Part shown: positions 1-8,665 of the stretch, one piece after another
Layout: each line of letters starts with the position of its first letter
Numbering within the stretch: position 1 is the first letter of the stretch
Source: RGIG3102 sp964525015
Lineage (GTDB): Bacteria; Bacillota; Clostridia; Oscillospirales; Ruminococcaceae
Direction: 5' to 3'
DNA length: 64,000 bases
NCBI GenBank assembly: GCA_964525015.1
Contig: CAZGFY010000006.1
Coordinates: forward strand, 19,236 to 83,235
Position numbers and translations under genes: made by a program
The notes under the pieces: model-generated
What the model was told of the DNA's origin: nothing
The model's database searches: none
The model's input: the letters and a program-made list of their open reading frames with translations, nothing else

Positions 1-248
1 ACGGCAAAGTCGTAATTGTTTTTATGTGCATACATAATTCCAGTTTCAAAAGCACCTGCTAAACCTAAATTTGATTCTAAATTTAAAACATTTAAATTAT
101 TATCATTGCAAATTTTTAAAGTGTTGTCCTTTGAGCCATCATTAATTATAACATAATCCCATCCACTGCTGTTTTCAGTAATATCTTTTATTGTATTCAA
201 AATGCTTTCTTCTTCATTATAAGCTGGAATTATCAGTATTTTTTTCAT
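1..248 (-). CDS. Glycosyltransferase family 2, N-terminal part (cut by window edge)
   Basis: The 82 visible codons begin MKKILIIPAYNEEESI, the nucleotide-binding start of GT-A fold family 2 enzymes, followed by a VIINDGSKDNT motif and NLGLAGAFETG, as in dolichol-phosphate-mannose-synthase-like transferases. Such enzymes move a sugar from a nucleotide donor to a lipid carrier or growing glycan at the inner membrane face. AAAGGA sits 9 bases before the ATG. It is the last visible gene of a minus-strand operon, starting 15 bases after the GT4 gene ends, so it probably acts on the same surface glycan. The catalytic and C-terminal regions are outside the window; donor and acceptor cannot be told. 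Confidence 0.85.
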   Translation of the reverse strand, partial: MKKILIIPAYNEEESILNTIKDITENSSGWDYVIINDGSKDNTLKICNDNNLNVLNLESNLGLAGAFETGIMYAHKNNYDFA

Positions 249-263
249 TTTAGTTTATCCTTT

Positions 264-1394
264 TTAATTTAAATCCTCTATTTTTTTAGCAGTAACATCC
301 CAAGTGTAGTTTTTTAAAACTTTTTCTTTTGCATTATTTGCTTTTATTTTTAAATCATTATCGCTTAATGCTTTTAAGAGAGCTTTTTTAATATTTTCAA
401 CACTATTATCTTCCATTAAATACCCGTAACTTTCATCTGAAATAAGTTCAGTTGCACCACCACTTTGTAGGGTTGTAATTGTATAGCACCCACAAGCAGA
501 CGCTTCTAAAACAGTGGTAGGGAAGCCTTCGGATATAGTGGGTAGGCAGAATATATCGGAGTTTTTAAATAAATTAATAACTTCATTAAAATTTAATTTA
601 TTTAATATTATAGTATTTTTGTTTTTATTTTTTATTAAATGTTCTCGTAAATATCCTTCACCTGCAAACAATAGGTAAGTATTTTTTAAACTTAATTCAT
701 TAAAAGCAGTCATAAGCTTGTCTACTCCTTTTTCAGGAATAAATCTGCCAACATAACAGATGATTTTACTATCATTATTTAAGTTTAATTCAGATAAGTT
801 TAAATGCTTTTTTGAAATTAAATCAATTTTTTTTATATCAATAGCGTTATTTAAAATGTTGCTTGTAGAAATATTAAAATTTAAAAGCCACTCACAAGAT
901 GCATTTGAAACGCCATAAAAATCTTTGCAATATTTTTTAATTAACGCTAGCATAGTATGTTCGTAGATTTTGATTATAAAATCAACAAGTTTATTATTAA
1001 ATGATAGATAGTATGAGCCGTGTTCAATAATAAAAGAAGATATATTATATTTATAGCAAAATCTACTAGTGAATAAAGAGAGTGGGTAAATTCTAGTGTT
1101 GATTATAAATCTTAAATTTTTATATTCAAGTAAATTTTTCAATCTAGTTTTATTCTTTTTTGAAAATTTTACAAAAGGAAAGCGATTGTTTAGAAAATTA
1201 TAGCTATCAAGCCTTATAATTTCAATCCCATTTTCATCTGTTTCATACTCAGGACAGTTTGGAAGGGAACTTGTAATTATAGTGCACCTATGTCCGTTTT
1301 TAATAAGGGTTTTTGCAAGGTTAAAGCTATAATTTTCAACCCCACCCATAGTTGGAAGATATTGAGCAGAAACAATACAATAGTGTTTTTTCAT
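264..1394 (-). CDS. Glycosyltransferase family 4 (GT-B fold)
   Basis: This 376-residue protein has the two halves of a GT-B enzyme. Near the N-terminus, QYLPTMGGVENYSFNLAKTL is the usual glycine-rich acceptor-side loop. In the C-terminal half, ICYVGRFIPEKGVDKLM opens the nucleotide-sugar domain and FCLPTISEGFPTTVLEASACG is the E-x7-E donor-binding motif. No signal peptide or membrane segment is seen, so it should work at the cytoplasmic membrane face. Its ATG overlaps the stop of the upstream membrane-protein gene by one base (TAATG), which implies translational coupling. With its neighbours it likely builds a capsule, teichoic-acid-like polymer or glycolipid. The specific sugar is unknown. 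Confidence 0.9.
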   Translation of the reverse strand: MKKHYCIVSAQYLPTMGGVENYSFNLAKTLIKNGHRCTIITSSLPNCPEYETDENGIEIIRLDSYNFLNNRFPFVKFSKKNKTRLKNLLEYKNLRFIINTRIYPLSLFTSRFCYKYNISSFIIEHGSYYLSFNNKLVDFIIKIYEHTMLALIKKYCKDFYGVSNASCEWLLNFNISTSNILNNAIDIKKIDLISKKHLNLSELNLNNDSKIICYVGRFIPEKGVDKLMTAFNELSLKNTYLLFAGEGYLREHLIKNKNKNTIILNKLNFNEVINLFKNSDIFCLPTISEGFPTTVLEASACGCYTITTLQSGGATELISDESYGYLMEDNSVENIKKALLKALSDNDLKIKANNAKEKVLKNYTWDVTAKKIEDLN

Positions 1395-2035
1395 TAATCT
1401 ATATTCCTTTTGGTGTTTATTGATTTTGTTATGATTTTATAGCTTTTTAAATAAATATCAAAAAATAAAAGAATAAATACATATAAAATAATAGGGAATA
1501 CTACGAAATTAAATAAATCTGAACTATCGAATGCATTTATAGTATTAAAATCTGATTTATTCAAAATAAGCTCTTCGAAATCTATAGTGTTAGAGGAAGT
1601 AACGCCTAAATCAAATCTGATTTTCTGTGTGTTTATAGGCAGAGAAAAATAATAATATTCATCATAAGATTTTGCATATAACATTTTAGATATAGAGAAA
1701 TTCTTATCTAAATCATCTTGATAAAATAAAATCCATTCACCAACATTAAATGAGGTGTCAGCTTTAAAATATAAATTTAAAATCGGAGTTTCACTTGAGT
1801 ATATCATTTGGGAATCTTCAATTTCTGTAATAACAGTGTTTTCATCTACAAACTCTATTCCCAAAAGCTCGAAATCGCTGATGTTGAGCGTTTGTTCCTC
1901 TAAAAATATAAGATTAAATGCAGATAAAAATAGATTTAAAAGTAAAATTATAATTGCTACTAAAATATAACATAACTTTAAAAGTTTTACCTTATTTTCA
2001 TTTAAGTTTTTTATAATATTGTTTAAATTATTCAT
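1394..2035 (-). CDS. Membrane protein with extracytoplasmic domain in glycan operon
   Basis: The 213 residues have one membrane segment near the N-terminus (about 20-43) and one near the C-terminus (about 174-195, rich in F, I, L and V). Between them lie about 130 residues that read as a beta-rich extracytoplasmic domain with alternating hydrophobic positions and many D, E, S and Y, reminiscent of carbohydrate-binding folds. I do not recognise a named family. It shares one-base start/stop overlaps with the large membrane protein upstream and the GT4 gene downstream, so the three are translated together and may form a complex. An accessory role to the GT-C-like enzyme is inference from position only. 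Confidence 0.7.
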   Translation of the reverse strand: MNNLNNIIKNLNENKVKLLKLCYILVAIIILLLNLFLSAFNLIFLEEQTLNISDFELLGIEFVDENTVITEIEDSQMIYSSETPILNLYFKADTSFNVGEWILFYQDDLDKNFSISKMLYAKSYDEYYYFSLPINTQKIRFDLGVTSSNTIDFEELILNKSDFNTINAFDSSDLFNFVVFPIILYVFILLFFDIYLKSYKIITKSINTKRNID

Positions 2036-4020
2036 TATTCAACAACCTCGAATGGTATTTTTGAACCTTCATTTACTTCAAATAGAGAATATGGAATTAT
2101 TTCTGAATTAAAATATTCGCTAAAAGATTCGATGAATTCATATTGATTATGAGTTATATATATATAATCAAAATTTTGAAATGCTATATTTAAAAATTCT
2201 TCATCGCTTACAATTATAAAATAAGGCTCGTTATCATCAGTTAGAAATTCTTTATTAGAAAAACTCATTGAAAAATCAAATCCAGAATTAAATATGTCAA
2301 CATTAGTTAAAGCGGGTATAGTGTAATAGGTATCAAGCATTAATTTGTAATCAAAAAATCTATCAGAAATAAGTAGTATTCTAGGGTTTTCATTAAAAAT
2401 ATTAGTATATCTTTCACTCTCATTTTTTGTTTCTAACGGAACACTATATCTATTTTCAGGAGAAGAGATTACAGTGTGCTCAAATTTTAAAATATATAAA
2501 TTAAATGCAAATAAAAGTGTTAATAAATATATAGCACTAATTTTTTTGAAATTGATTAGTAGTAAGCTAATTAAAGTTATGGCAAAATAAATCCATAGCC
2601 AGTAATAGCTAGAAGAGTATCTGGGATATTCAACCATTCCATCATTAAAATTTGCGATGAATAAGCTAATTGCTAAAAGATAGACAACAAATCCTACACT
2701 AACTCCAAGGTTTGCTAAAAATAGAGGAAATTTAAATTGCTTATTAATAAAAAATATTGATGCAAACCCAAGAAATGTAAGAGCTGTAAATATTATTGAA
2801 TCCTTGATATAAAAGGTGTTTTTAGAAGTTAAAAATTGTGAAAACATACTATTAATAACATTGTTTTGTTCGCTAGTTCTATATTCGGATGAAATTACTT
2901 TCTGAATTATATTACCTTCTTTTAAAGCAGGAGTGTTTTCTTCATTGTGTTCTGATTGAGCCTCGTTAAAATCAGCGTTTTTTTGATATTCTAGCGTTTG
3001 CTGAGTTATTAAATTAACGGGAGAATCAAAACTATCATTAACTTCCCTAGAAAGATATGCTGGCCAAGATGTATAAATAAAATATATAGCAAAAACTGCA
3101 ATTAAAATATTGCTTATTTTTTTAAAAAATATTTTTTTGCTTTTTGATTTTATAAAAATCTCAAAACAAGCTATAACACACAGGCAAAGTATCGCAAAAA
3201 ATATACCAACAGATTTAATTAATGTTAAAACTAAAAGTGAAATAATATAAATAGGTTTCCTTCTATTGGAAAAATACAAAAGTACAGAGTTAAAAGCTAA
3301 AATCGAAATAAAAAAATCAACAAGGGAGGTGCTATATGCATAATGTATGCTTTGATAATCAGCTGAAGGGCTACCAAAGGTTTGTAAAAATGGTGTTAAA
3401 GAGAGCATTAAAAATAATATAGGCGCAATAAATTTGTTTTCTTTGTTTATTTTAGAAACAATAAATTCAGAGGCAAGAGCAAATGTTGATAATGTAACGG
3501 TAGTGTAAGAAAATAAAAGACTGTAATCATTAAAAGAAGTTGAAAAAATATTAAAAACATATGTTAAAACACTGCTTCCTGCAATAATTGCTTCATTATA
3601 ATAATAAACATAATCAAAAGATGATAATAGTGAATTAAATTCAACTGCAACTTTTGCACTGAATCCCCAAAAAGAATACTCATCCCAATAGCTAAATAAT
3701 GGATTTTGGATAATATATATAGCTAAAAATAATAGGCAAGCAATACTATTCATTATATTAAAAATATTAAAATACGATTTTATCTCATAAAAGTAATTAT
3801 TCTTATGGTTTTTATAAAAATCATAGAGAAGAACAATTAAAATAGCTATAAAAAATAATAATCTTCCGATATATAATAAATTAAATATTCCGAAAATATA
3901 TGTGACTATAGTGGCAAAAAATATCCCAGAAATAAATGACGACATAGGTGATAGTTTTGCCTTTTTATATATGGTGAACCCTGTGATTTGAAATAAAATA
4001 AATGCTAAAAAATAAGACAT
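2035..4020 (-). CDS. Large polytopic membrane protein, GT-C glycosyltransferase-like
   Basis: The 661 residues contain about a dozen hydrophobic membrane segments. After the first few helices comes an extracytoplasmic loop with FSYWDEYSFWGFSAKVA; an Asp/Glu pair in the first large outer loop is typical of GT-C enzymes that use polyprenyl-phosphate sugars (ArnT/PMT-like). A second outer stretch of about 60 polar residues lies near the middle, and the last 130 residues form a soluble tail. AAGGAG precedes the ATG, and a TTGCTA/TAAAAT promoter lies upstream. It is the first gene of the four-gene glycan operon. Role as a lipid-linked sugar transferase is inferred; an O-antigen-ligase-like protein is an alternative. 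Confidence 0.7.
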   Translation of the reverse strand: MSYFLAFILFQITGFTIYKKAKLSPMSSFISGIFFATIVTYIFGIFNLLYIGRLLFFIAILIVLLYDFYKNHKNNYFYEIKSYFNIFNIMNSIACLLFLAIYIIQNPLFSYWDEYSFWGFSAKVAVEFNSLLSSFDYVYYYNEAIIAGSSVLTYVFNIFSTSFNDYSLLFSYTTVTLSTFALASEFIVSKINKENKFIAPILFLMLSLTPFLQTFGSPSADYQSIHYAYSTSLVDFFISILAFNSVLLYFSNRRKPIYIISLLVLTLIKSVGIFFAILCLCVIACFEIFIKSKSKKIFFKKISNILIAVFAIYFIYTSWPAYLSREVNDSFDSPVNLITQQTLEYQKNADFNEAQSEHNEENTPALKEGNIIQKVISSEYRTSEQNNVINSMFSQFLTSKNTFYIKDSIIFTALTFLGFASIFFINKQFKFPLFLANLGVSVGFVVYLLAISLFIANFNDGMVEYPRYSSSYYWLWIYFAITLISLLLINFKKISAIYLLTLLFAFNLYILKFEHTVISSPENRYSVPLETKNESERYTNIFNENPRILLISDRFFDYKLMLDTYYTIPALTNVDIFNSGFDFSMSFSNKEFLTDDNEPYFIIVSDEEFLNIAFQNFDYIYITHNQYEFIESFSEYFNSEIIPYSLFEVNEGSKIPFEVVE

Positions 4021-4066
4021 TTGTGCTCCTTTTAAATAAGGTTTTTAATTTGGTTTAATCTTAAAT

Positions 4067-4095
4067 ATTTTATCATTTTTTTTAAAAAATAGCAA
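4067..4095 (-). promoter_or_regulatory. Sigma-A-type promoter of the glycan operon
   Basis: Read on the minus strand: TTGCTA, a 17-base spacer, then TAAAAT, about 47 bases before the start codon of the GT-C-like gene. The spacer is an unusual T-run followed by an A-run, which would bend the DNA. Confidence 0.5.
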
Positions 4096-4188
4096 CTATA
4101 ATATAGTCAGGGGGATTGTTGTGATTTTTAATATTACCTGTTAAAATAAAAATAGTTTGCAGTAAAAGAGTATAGATGTACAAAATAA

Positions 4189-4216
4189 AAAGCTTAGCAG
4201 TAAAATGCTAAGCTTT
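4189..4216 (-). terminator. Intrinsic terminator after yeiH-like gene
   Basis: An 11-bp perfect stem (AAAGCTTAGCA / TGCTAAGCTTT) with a 6-base loop lies just past the stop codon of the exporter gene. On the minus strand it is followed by a T-rich stretch. Confidence 0.75.
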
Positions 4217-4224
4217 AAAATTAA

Positions 4225-5265
4225 TTAGCTTATTCCAACAGCAAATTGAACAGTTATAGCAACGATAACAACTAATGCTGAAATTATAAATCCATGAAGC
4301 ATAGGGCGAAGTCCAGCTTGTTTCATATGTTTAACATCGGTTTTTAGCCCGATAGCAGCTAAAGACATAACCATTAAGAATTTACTTATGTTTTTTAATA
4401 ATAATGAAACCTCAGGAGGGATTAATCCAAAACTATTTACAACAGCAAGTCCTACAAATCCTAAAATAAACCAAGGGATAATCTGAATAAAATTAACTTT
4501 TCCAGTTATGGTATCGGTTATAGTTGTATGATTTTTTGCAGCTTCTTTTCTTTTAACGTGAATATTTACCATAGAAAAGATTAAAACAGCAGGTATAATA
4601 GATAATGTTCTTGTAAGTTTAACCATTGTTGCATAATCGCCAGCAGCTTCACTAAAAGCGTAGCCAGCAGCTACAACGCTTGATGTGTCGTTAACAGCGG
4701 TACCAGCCCAAAGACCGTAAGCAGTATCAGACAATCCAAGGGCAAGTCCCATAGCAGGGAAGATTAAAATCATCACCATATCAAAAATAAATGTTGCAGA
4801 CATACCAAAGGCAATATCTGTATCATCAGCATCAATAACTGGTGCAATAGCAGCAATAGCAGAACCACCACAAATTCCAGTTCCAGCTGAAATTAAATTA
4901 GACATCTTCCAGTTTAACCCAAGAGCTTTGCCGATAAAATATCCACCACCAAAACAGGTTAGTAATGTAAAAAACATTACAATTAATGAATCTCTACCAA
5001 CAGTTAGTATTGTGCCAATGCTAAGAGAAGCACCTAAAAATATAATAGCAACTCGTAAAAGTTTTTTTGAGGTGAAATTGAGTCCGGATTTGAATGTTTC
5101 AGGAATAGATAAAAAATAGTTGAGTGCCATACCTATAAATAAAGCAATAACAGAATCTCCAATTAAATGAATTGGCATAAGTCCTTCAATAATTTGTGCA
5201 ATAAATGCTATTACACAAGCTAGAAATACTCCAGGGATTACTCCAGTAAATTTATTTTTTGTCAT
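4225..5265 (-). CDS. YeiH family putative sulfate/sulfonate exporter
   Basis: About 346 residues forming roughly ten hydrophobic helices, matching the YeiH/PF03601 family: an early G-x-x-L-A-x-x-I-A segment, a central GTGICGGSAIAAIAPVI motif and AGTAVNDTSSVVAAG, both diagnostic of the family. The protein sits in the cytoplasmic membrane. Family members are called putative sulfate or sulfonate exporters, but transport has rarely been shown. I start it at the ATG at 5265, preceded by GGAGAA at good spacing; an ATG 13 codons earlier has no such site. It is divergent from a LysR regulator, the arrangement seen for yeiH/yeiE in enterobacteria, and shares its control region. Confidence 0.9.
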   Translation of the reverse strand: MTKNKFTGVIPGVFLACVIAFIAQIIEGLMPIHLIGDSVIALFIGMALNYFLSIPETFKSGLNFTSKKLLRVAIIFLGASLSIGTILTVGRDSLIVMFFTLLTCFGGGYFIGKALGLNWKMSNLISAGTGICGGSAIAAIAPVIDADDTDIAFGMSATFIFDMVMILIFPAMGLALGLSDTAYGLWAGTAVNDTSSVVAAGYAFSEAAGDYATMVKLTRTLSIIPAVLIFSMVNIHVKRKEAAKNHTTITDTITGKVNFIQIIPWFILGFVGLAVVNSFGLIPPEVSLLLKNISKFLMVMSLAAIGLKTDVKHMKQAGLRPMLHGFIISALVVIVAITVQFAVGIS

Positions 5266-5295
5266 TTTAATTCTCCAATCTTTCGTTAATATTGA

Positions 5296-5319
5296 TTTTA
5301 TCACAAATTCATGATAAAA
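5296..5319. promoter_or_regulatory. Inverted repeat, candidate LysR site 1
   Basis: TTTTATCA and TGATAAAA, 8 bases apart, 31 bases or more upstream of the exporter start. The half-site TGATAAA recurs in the second inverted repeat closer to the regulator gene, so both are probably bound by the LysR protein. Confidence 0.5.
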
Positions 5320-5340
5320 TAAAATAATTAAAAATAATCA

Positions 5341-5363
5341 ATTGATAAATAATATTTATCAAT
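5341..5363. promoter_or_regulatory. Perfect 23-bp inverted repeat, candidate LysR site 2
   Basis: ATTGATAAATA, one central base, then TATTTATCAAT: an 11+1+11 perfect palindrome with the T-N11-A pattern of LysR sites. It abuts the ribosome binding site (AAGGAGG) of the LysR gene, a position suited to autorepression. Confidence 0.6.
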
Positions 5364-5375
5364 AAGGAGGGTGTA

Positions 5376-6227
5376 ATGCTTGACTTTAAAATAAAAACAT
5401 TTCTAGCTGTTTGCAAAAATATGAATTATAGAAAAACAGCACAAGAATTGAATATGACCCAGCCAGCTGTTACAAATCATATACAGCAATTAGAGAATAT
5501 ATATAATTGTAAATTATTTATATATGAAAATAGAGTTTTGTATAAAACTAAAGAAGCAGAAATTTTAGAAAACTATGCTATTTCAGCCGAATACAATTCT
5601 AATAAATTATTAAAAGAAATCTTAAAAAAAGAAAAAACTCAACTTAGAATTGGTGCTACAAGAACAATAGGAGAGTATATAATAAGTGAGCAAATTACTA
5701 AATTGATATTGGAAAATGATGTTGAGTTGATATACACTATTGATAATACCAATAATCTAGTTTTAAAACTGAGAAATAGAGAACTAGATTATATTTTTGT
5801 TGAGGGATATATTAATAAAAAAGAATTTGAGTACTATGATTATAAAAAGGAATTATTAGTGGGAGTTTGTAGTGAGAATCATCGATTTAAAAATAGAGAG
5901 ATTAAGTTGAAAGAAGTTTTTGGGGAAAGATTGATTTTTAGAGAGAATGGCTCGGGCACAAAAGAAGCTTTTGACAGAGTTCTAACAAATAACAATCACA
6001 CGGTTAACAGTTTTAGTAATAAAATTCAAATAAATTCCTTTTCGGTAATAACAAAACTTATAAAGCAAGATATTGGTATATCATTTGTTTTTGAATCTGT
6101 TGCAGATAATACACCTAATGTGGAAAAATTTTATATTGAAGAAATTAAGTCAAAGCATGAATTCACTTGTTTGCACTTAAAAGATATTAATAAACCTAAA
6201 TATCTTGAATATTTTATTAATTTATAA
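5376..6227 (+). CDS. LysR family transcriptional regulator
   Basis: The 283-residue length is slightly short for LysR proteins. Residues 1-60 hold the winged helix-turn-helix (FLAVCKNMNYRKTAQELNMTQPAVTNHIQQLE), followed by a linker helix and a periplasmic-binding-like effector domain starting near residue 90 (LRIGATRTIGEYIIS). GSGTKEAF near residue 194 is the usual ligand-contact stretch. AAGGAGGG precedes the ATG. It is transcribed away from the YeiH-type exporter, and two TGATAAA-containing inverted repeats lie between them. By family rule it should control the exporter and itself. The effector is unknown; a sulfur compound is a guess from the neighbour. Confidence 0.92.
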   Translation: MLDFKIKTFLAVCKNMNYRKTAQELNMTQPAVTNHIQQLENIYNCKLFIYENRVLYKTKEAEILENYAISAEYNSNKLLKEILKKEKTQLRIGATRTIGEYIISEQITKLILENDVELIYTIDNTNNLVLKLRNRELDYIFVEGYINKKEFEYYDYKKELLVGVCSENHRFKNREIKLKEVFGERLIFRENGSGTKEAFDRVLTNNNHTVNSFSNKIQINSFSVITKLIKQDIGISFVFESVADNTPNVEKFYIEEIKSKHEFTCLHLKDINKPKYLEYFINL

Positions 6228-6230
6228 TAT

Positions 6231-6288
6231 AAAAATGCCGACCAGCCAAAAGTTGGTTTTAAAAATCTAACTTTTGGCTGGTCGGCAT
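6231..6288 (-). terminator. Strong intrinsic terminator with 20-bp perfect stem
   Basis: Arms at 6235-6254 and 6269-6288 pair perfectly over 20 bases with a 14-base loop. On the minus strand the stem is followed by TTTTATATT, so it mainly ends the racemase transcript; it also closes the convergent LysR gene. Confidence 0.85.
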
Positions 6289-6313
6289 AATAAATTGCTT
6301 CTTTTAAATGTTT

Positions 6314-7003
6314 TTATTCTATTATAGCAATAGCTCCAGCTTCTGCATGTATTCTTGTAGTATCAAAAACAGGGATTGAAATATCATTTTGTGAAATAAG
6401 TAGACCAATCTCGGTGCATCCAAGTATTACACCTTGCGCACCCTCTAGCTGTAATTTATTAATAATTTCTAAAAATTTTTGCTTTGAGGAGTTGGTTATC
6501 TTTCCAAGGCAAAGTTCATTATAAATAATATCATTAACAATTTCAATATCTTGCTTATTTGGGATAATAACGTCGATATTACTATCTATTAATGTTTGTT
6601 TATAAAACTTTTGTGTCATTGTGTATTTAGTTCCGAGTAAAGCAATTTTGCAAAGGTTATTATTATTAATTTCATTTGCAGTAGCTTTGGCAATATGAAT
6701 AATAGGAATGTTTATTTTTTGTGAAATTTGTGGGGCAACTTTATGCATAGTGTTAGTGCATATCATAATAAAATCAGCACCTGCGTTTTCAAGTTTTTTA
6801 GCAATTTCAGATAATATATCTGCACTTTTATCCCATTGCTCTTTTGATTGATATTCTTCGATTTCAGAAAAATCAACACTATAAAGAATAATTTTAGCTG
6901 AATGTAATCCGCCTAAATTTTCTTTAATTTTTTCATTAATAATTTTATAGTAGGATGCTGTGCTTTCCCAGCTCATACCACCAATTAGTCCTATTGTTTT
7001 CAT
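6314..7003 (-). CDS. Aspartate/glutamate racemase family protein
   Basis: The 229-residue cytoplasmic protein opens with MKTIGLIGGMSWEST, the signature of aspartate-racemase-type enzymes. The two catalytic cysteines are visible: C82 in MICTNTMHK and C196 in LGCTEIG. It interconverts L- and D-aspartate (or a related amino acid) without a cofactor. I start it at 7003, where GAAAGGAATT precedes an ATG; an upstream in-frame TTG would bury that site inside the gene. It follows gpmI by about 50 bases and probably shares the glycolytic transcript, which ends at the strong hairpin behind it. D-aspartate is used in peptidoglycan cross-bridges of some Firmicutes; that role here is inference. Confidence 0.88.
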   Translation of the reverse strand: MKTIGLIGGMSWESTASYYKIINEKIKENLGGLHSAKIILYSVDFSEIEEYQSKEQWDKSADILSEIAKKLENAGADFIMICTNTMHKVAPQISQKINIPIIHIAKATANEINNNNLCKIALLGTKYTMTQKFYKQTLIDSNIDVIIPNKQDIEIVNDIIYNELCLGKITNSSKQKFLEIINKLQLEGAQGVILGCTEIGLLISQNDISIPVFDTTRIHAEAGAIAIIE

Positions 7004-7055
7004 AATTCCTTTCAAGCTTTATATAGCAAAAAACATATAAAATTTGCATTACAAG

Positions 7056-8570
7056 TTATTTAATAATAGAAACACCAGTCATTTCTTTTGGTTGAGGGAG
7101 TTCTAATATTTTTAAAATTGTTGGTGCAATATCAGATAATACGCCACCTTCACGAATTGTGCAGTCGTAGTTAATAACAGAGAAAGGAACAGGGTTTGTT
7201 GAGTGTGCAGTGAAAGTATTGCCTTCCTCATCTAGTAATTTTTCAGCATTTCCGTGGTCGGCAGTAAGTAGAATAGCCATATCAAGCTCTAATGCTTTAT
7301 CTAATAATTTACCCATACACGCATCAACTACTTCAACAGATTTAATCGCTGCATCAATTTTACCAGTATGCCCAACCATATCGCAATTAGCATAGTTTAA
7401 AACAACTAAGTCGTATTTAGTTGAATTTAGTTTTTCTACAAGCGCAGCAGTAACTTCATATGCACTCATTTCAGGAGCTAAATCATAGGTTAAAACTTTT
7501 GGAGAGTTAACTAAAACTCTATCTTCATTTTCATAAGGAGCCTCAACACCAGCGTTGAAAAAGAAGGTTACATGTGCATATTTTTCAGTTTCAGCAATTC
7601 TTAATTGTTTTAGTCCATTTGAAGCAATATATTCACCTAATGTATTTTCAAGGCTTTGAGGTTTAAAAGCAACATCAACATTTGGCATACTTGCGTCATA
7701 TTGAGTGAAGCAAACATAGCTAAGGTTTAGATTGTTATTCTCTCTTACAAATCCATCAAAGTTTTCATCAACAAGGCTTCTTGTTAATTCTCTTGCTCTA
7801 TCTGGTCTGAAATTGAAGAAAATTACGCTATCACCATTTGAGATTTGGCTGTTCTGGGTAACAATAAATGGTTTAACAAACTCATCTGTAACCTCTTGGG
7901 TGTATAGCTCATTAACATATTCAACTGGATTTTGATGGATATCACCTTTAGCGTTAACAATAGCGTTATATGCTTCTTCAACTCTTTCCCAGCGATTATC
8001 TCTATCCATTGCGTAAAATCTACCACTTACAGTTCCGATTTTACCTGTGCCAATTTTATTCATTTCTTCTTCTAAATCTCTTAAAAAACTAGCACCACTT
8101 GTTGGGCTAACATCTCTTCCGTCTAAAATAGCGTGTACATAAACATTTTGAGCTCCATATTGTTTGCAAAGCTCTAAAAGAGCATACGTATGTTCGATGT
8201 TACTGTGAACACCACCATTTGAAAGTAGTCCTAGTAGGTGAACAGCTTTATTATTTTCTTTAGCTGATTTTACAGCGTTTACTAAAACTTCATTTTCAAA
8301 AAAAGTTTTTTCTTTTATTGCTTTTGAAATTCTAGTTAATTCTTGGTAAACAATTCTGCCAGCACCAATGTTTGTATGTCCAACTTCACTATTTCCCATT
8401 TGCCCCTCAGGAAGTCCAACATCTAGCCCGCTAGTTCCGATTTGTGTAGTAGGGTAGGTGGAGAAGATTTTATCAAGATTTGGAGTGTTTGCAAGGCTGA
8501 TTGCATTACCAGCGCTTTTTTCAGCAATTGCATAACCGTCCATAATACATAAAATTACTGGTTTTTTCAT
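7056..8570 (-). CDS. gpmI: 2,3-bisphosphoglycerate-independent phosphoglycerate mutase
   Basis: The 504 residues match the usual length of about 510. It converts 3-phosphoglycerate to 2-phosphoglycerate in glycolysis, in the cytoplasm, with two manganese ions. MKKPVILCIMDGYA opens the phosphatase domain, and GQMGNSEVGHTNIGAGR carries the serine that is phosphorylated in turnover. GRDVSPTSG and FNFRPDRAREL bind substrate; VVLNYANCDMVGHTG and TADHGNAE complete the metal site. The ATG at 8570 has AAAGGA 9 bases upstream; an ATG six codons earlier overlaps that site. It follows pgk and tpiA in the same direction; gap and eno are not adjacent in this window. Confidence 0.97.
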   Translation of the reverse strand: MKKPVILCIMDGYAIAEKSAGNAISLANTPNLDKIFSTYPTTQIGTSGLDVGLPEGQMGNSEVGHTNIGAGRIVYQELTRISKAIKEKTFFENEVLVNAVKSAKENNKAVHLLGLLSNGGVHSNIEHTYALLELCKQYGAQNVYVHAILDGRDVSPTSGASFLRDLEEEMNKIGTGKIGTVSGRFYAMDRDNRWERVEEAYNAIVNAKGDIHQNPVEYVNELYTQEVTDEFVKPFIVTQNSQISNGDSVIFFNFRPDRARELTRSLVDENFDGFVRENNNLNLSYVCFTQYDASMPNVDVAFKPQSLENTLGEYIASNGLKQLRIAETEKYAHVTFFFNAGVEAPYENEDRVLVNSPKVLTYDLAPEMSAYEVTAALVEKLNSTKYDLVVLNYANCDMVGHTGKIDAAIKSVEVVDACMGKLLDKALELDMAILLTADHGNAEKLLDEEGNTFTAHSTNPVPFSVINYDCTIREGGVLSDIAPTILKILELPQPKEMTGVSIIK

Positions 8571-8613
8571 AAAATATATTCCTTTCATAAAGTTCAGTTT
8601 TTAGCTAAACTTT

Positions 8614-8660
8614 TAGTTTGAATAATAAAATCCAAACTAGTTTTCTCACTTTTGAGAAAA
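8614..8660 (-). other. Two small hairpins between tpiA and gpmI
   Basis: TTTTCTC/GAGAAAA (8641-8647 with 8654-8660) and TAGTTTG/CAAACTA (8614-8620 with 8633-8639) form adjacent stems in the tpiA-gpmI spacer. No long T-tract follows either, so RNA processing or stability elements are more likely than full terminators. Confidence 0.4.
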
Positions 8661-8665
8661 TTAAA

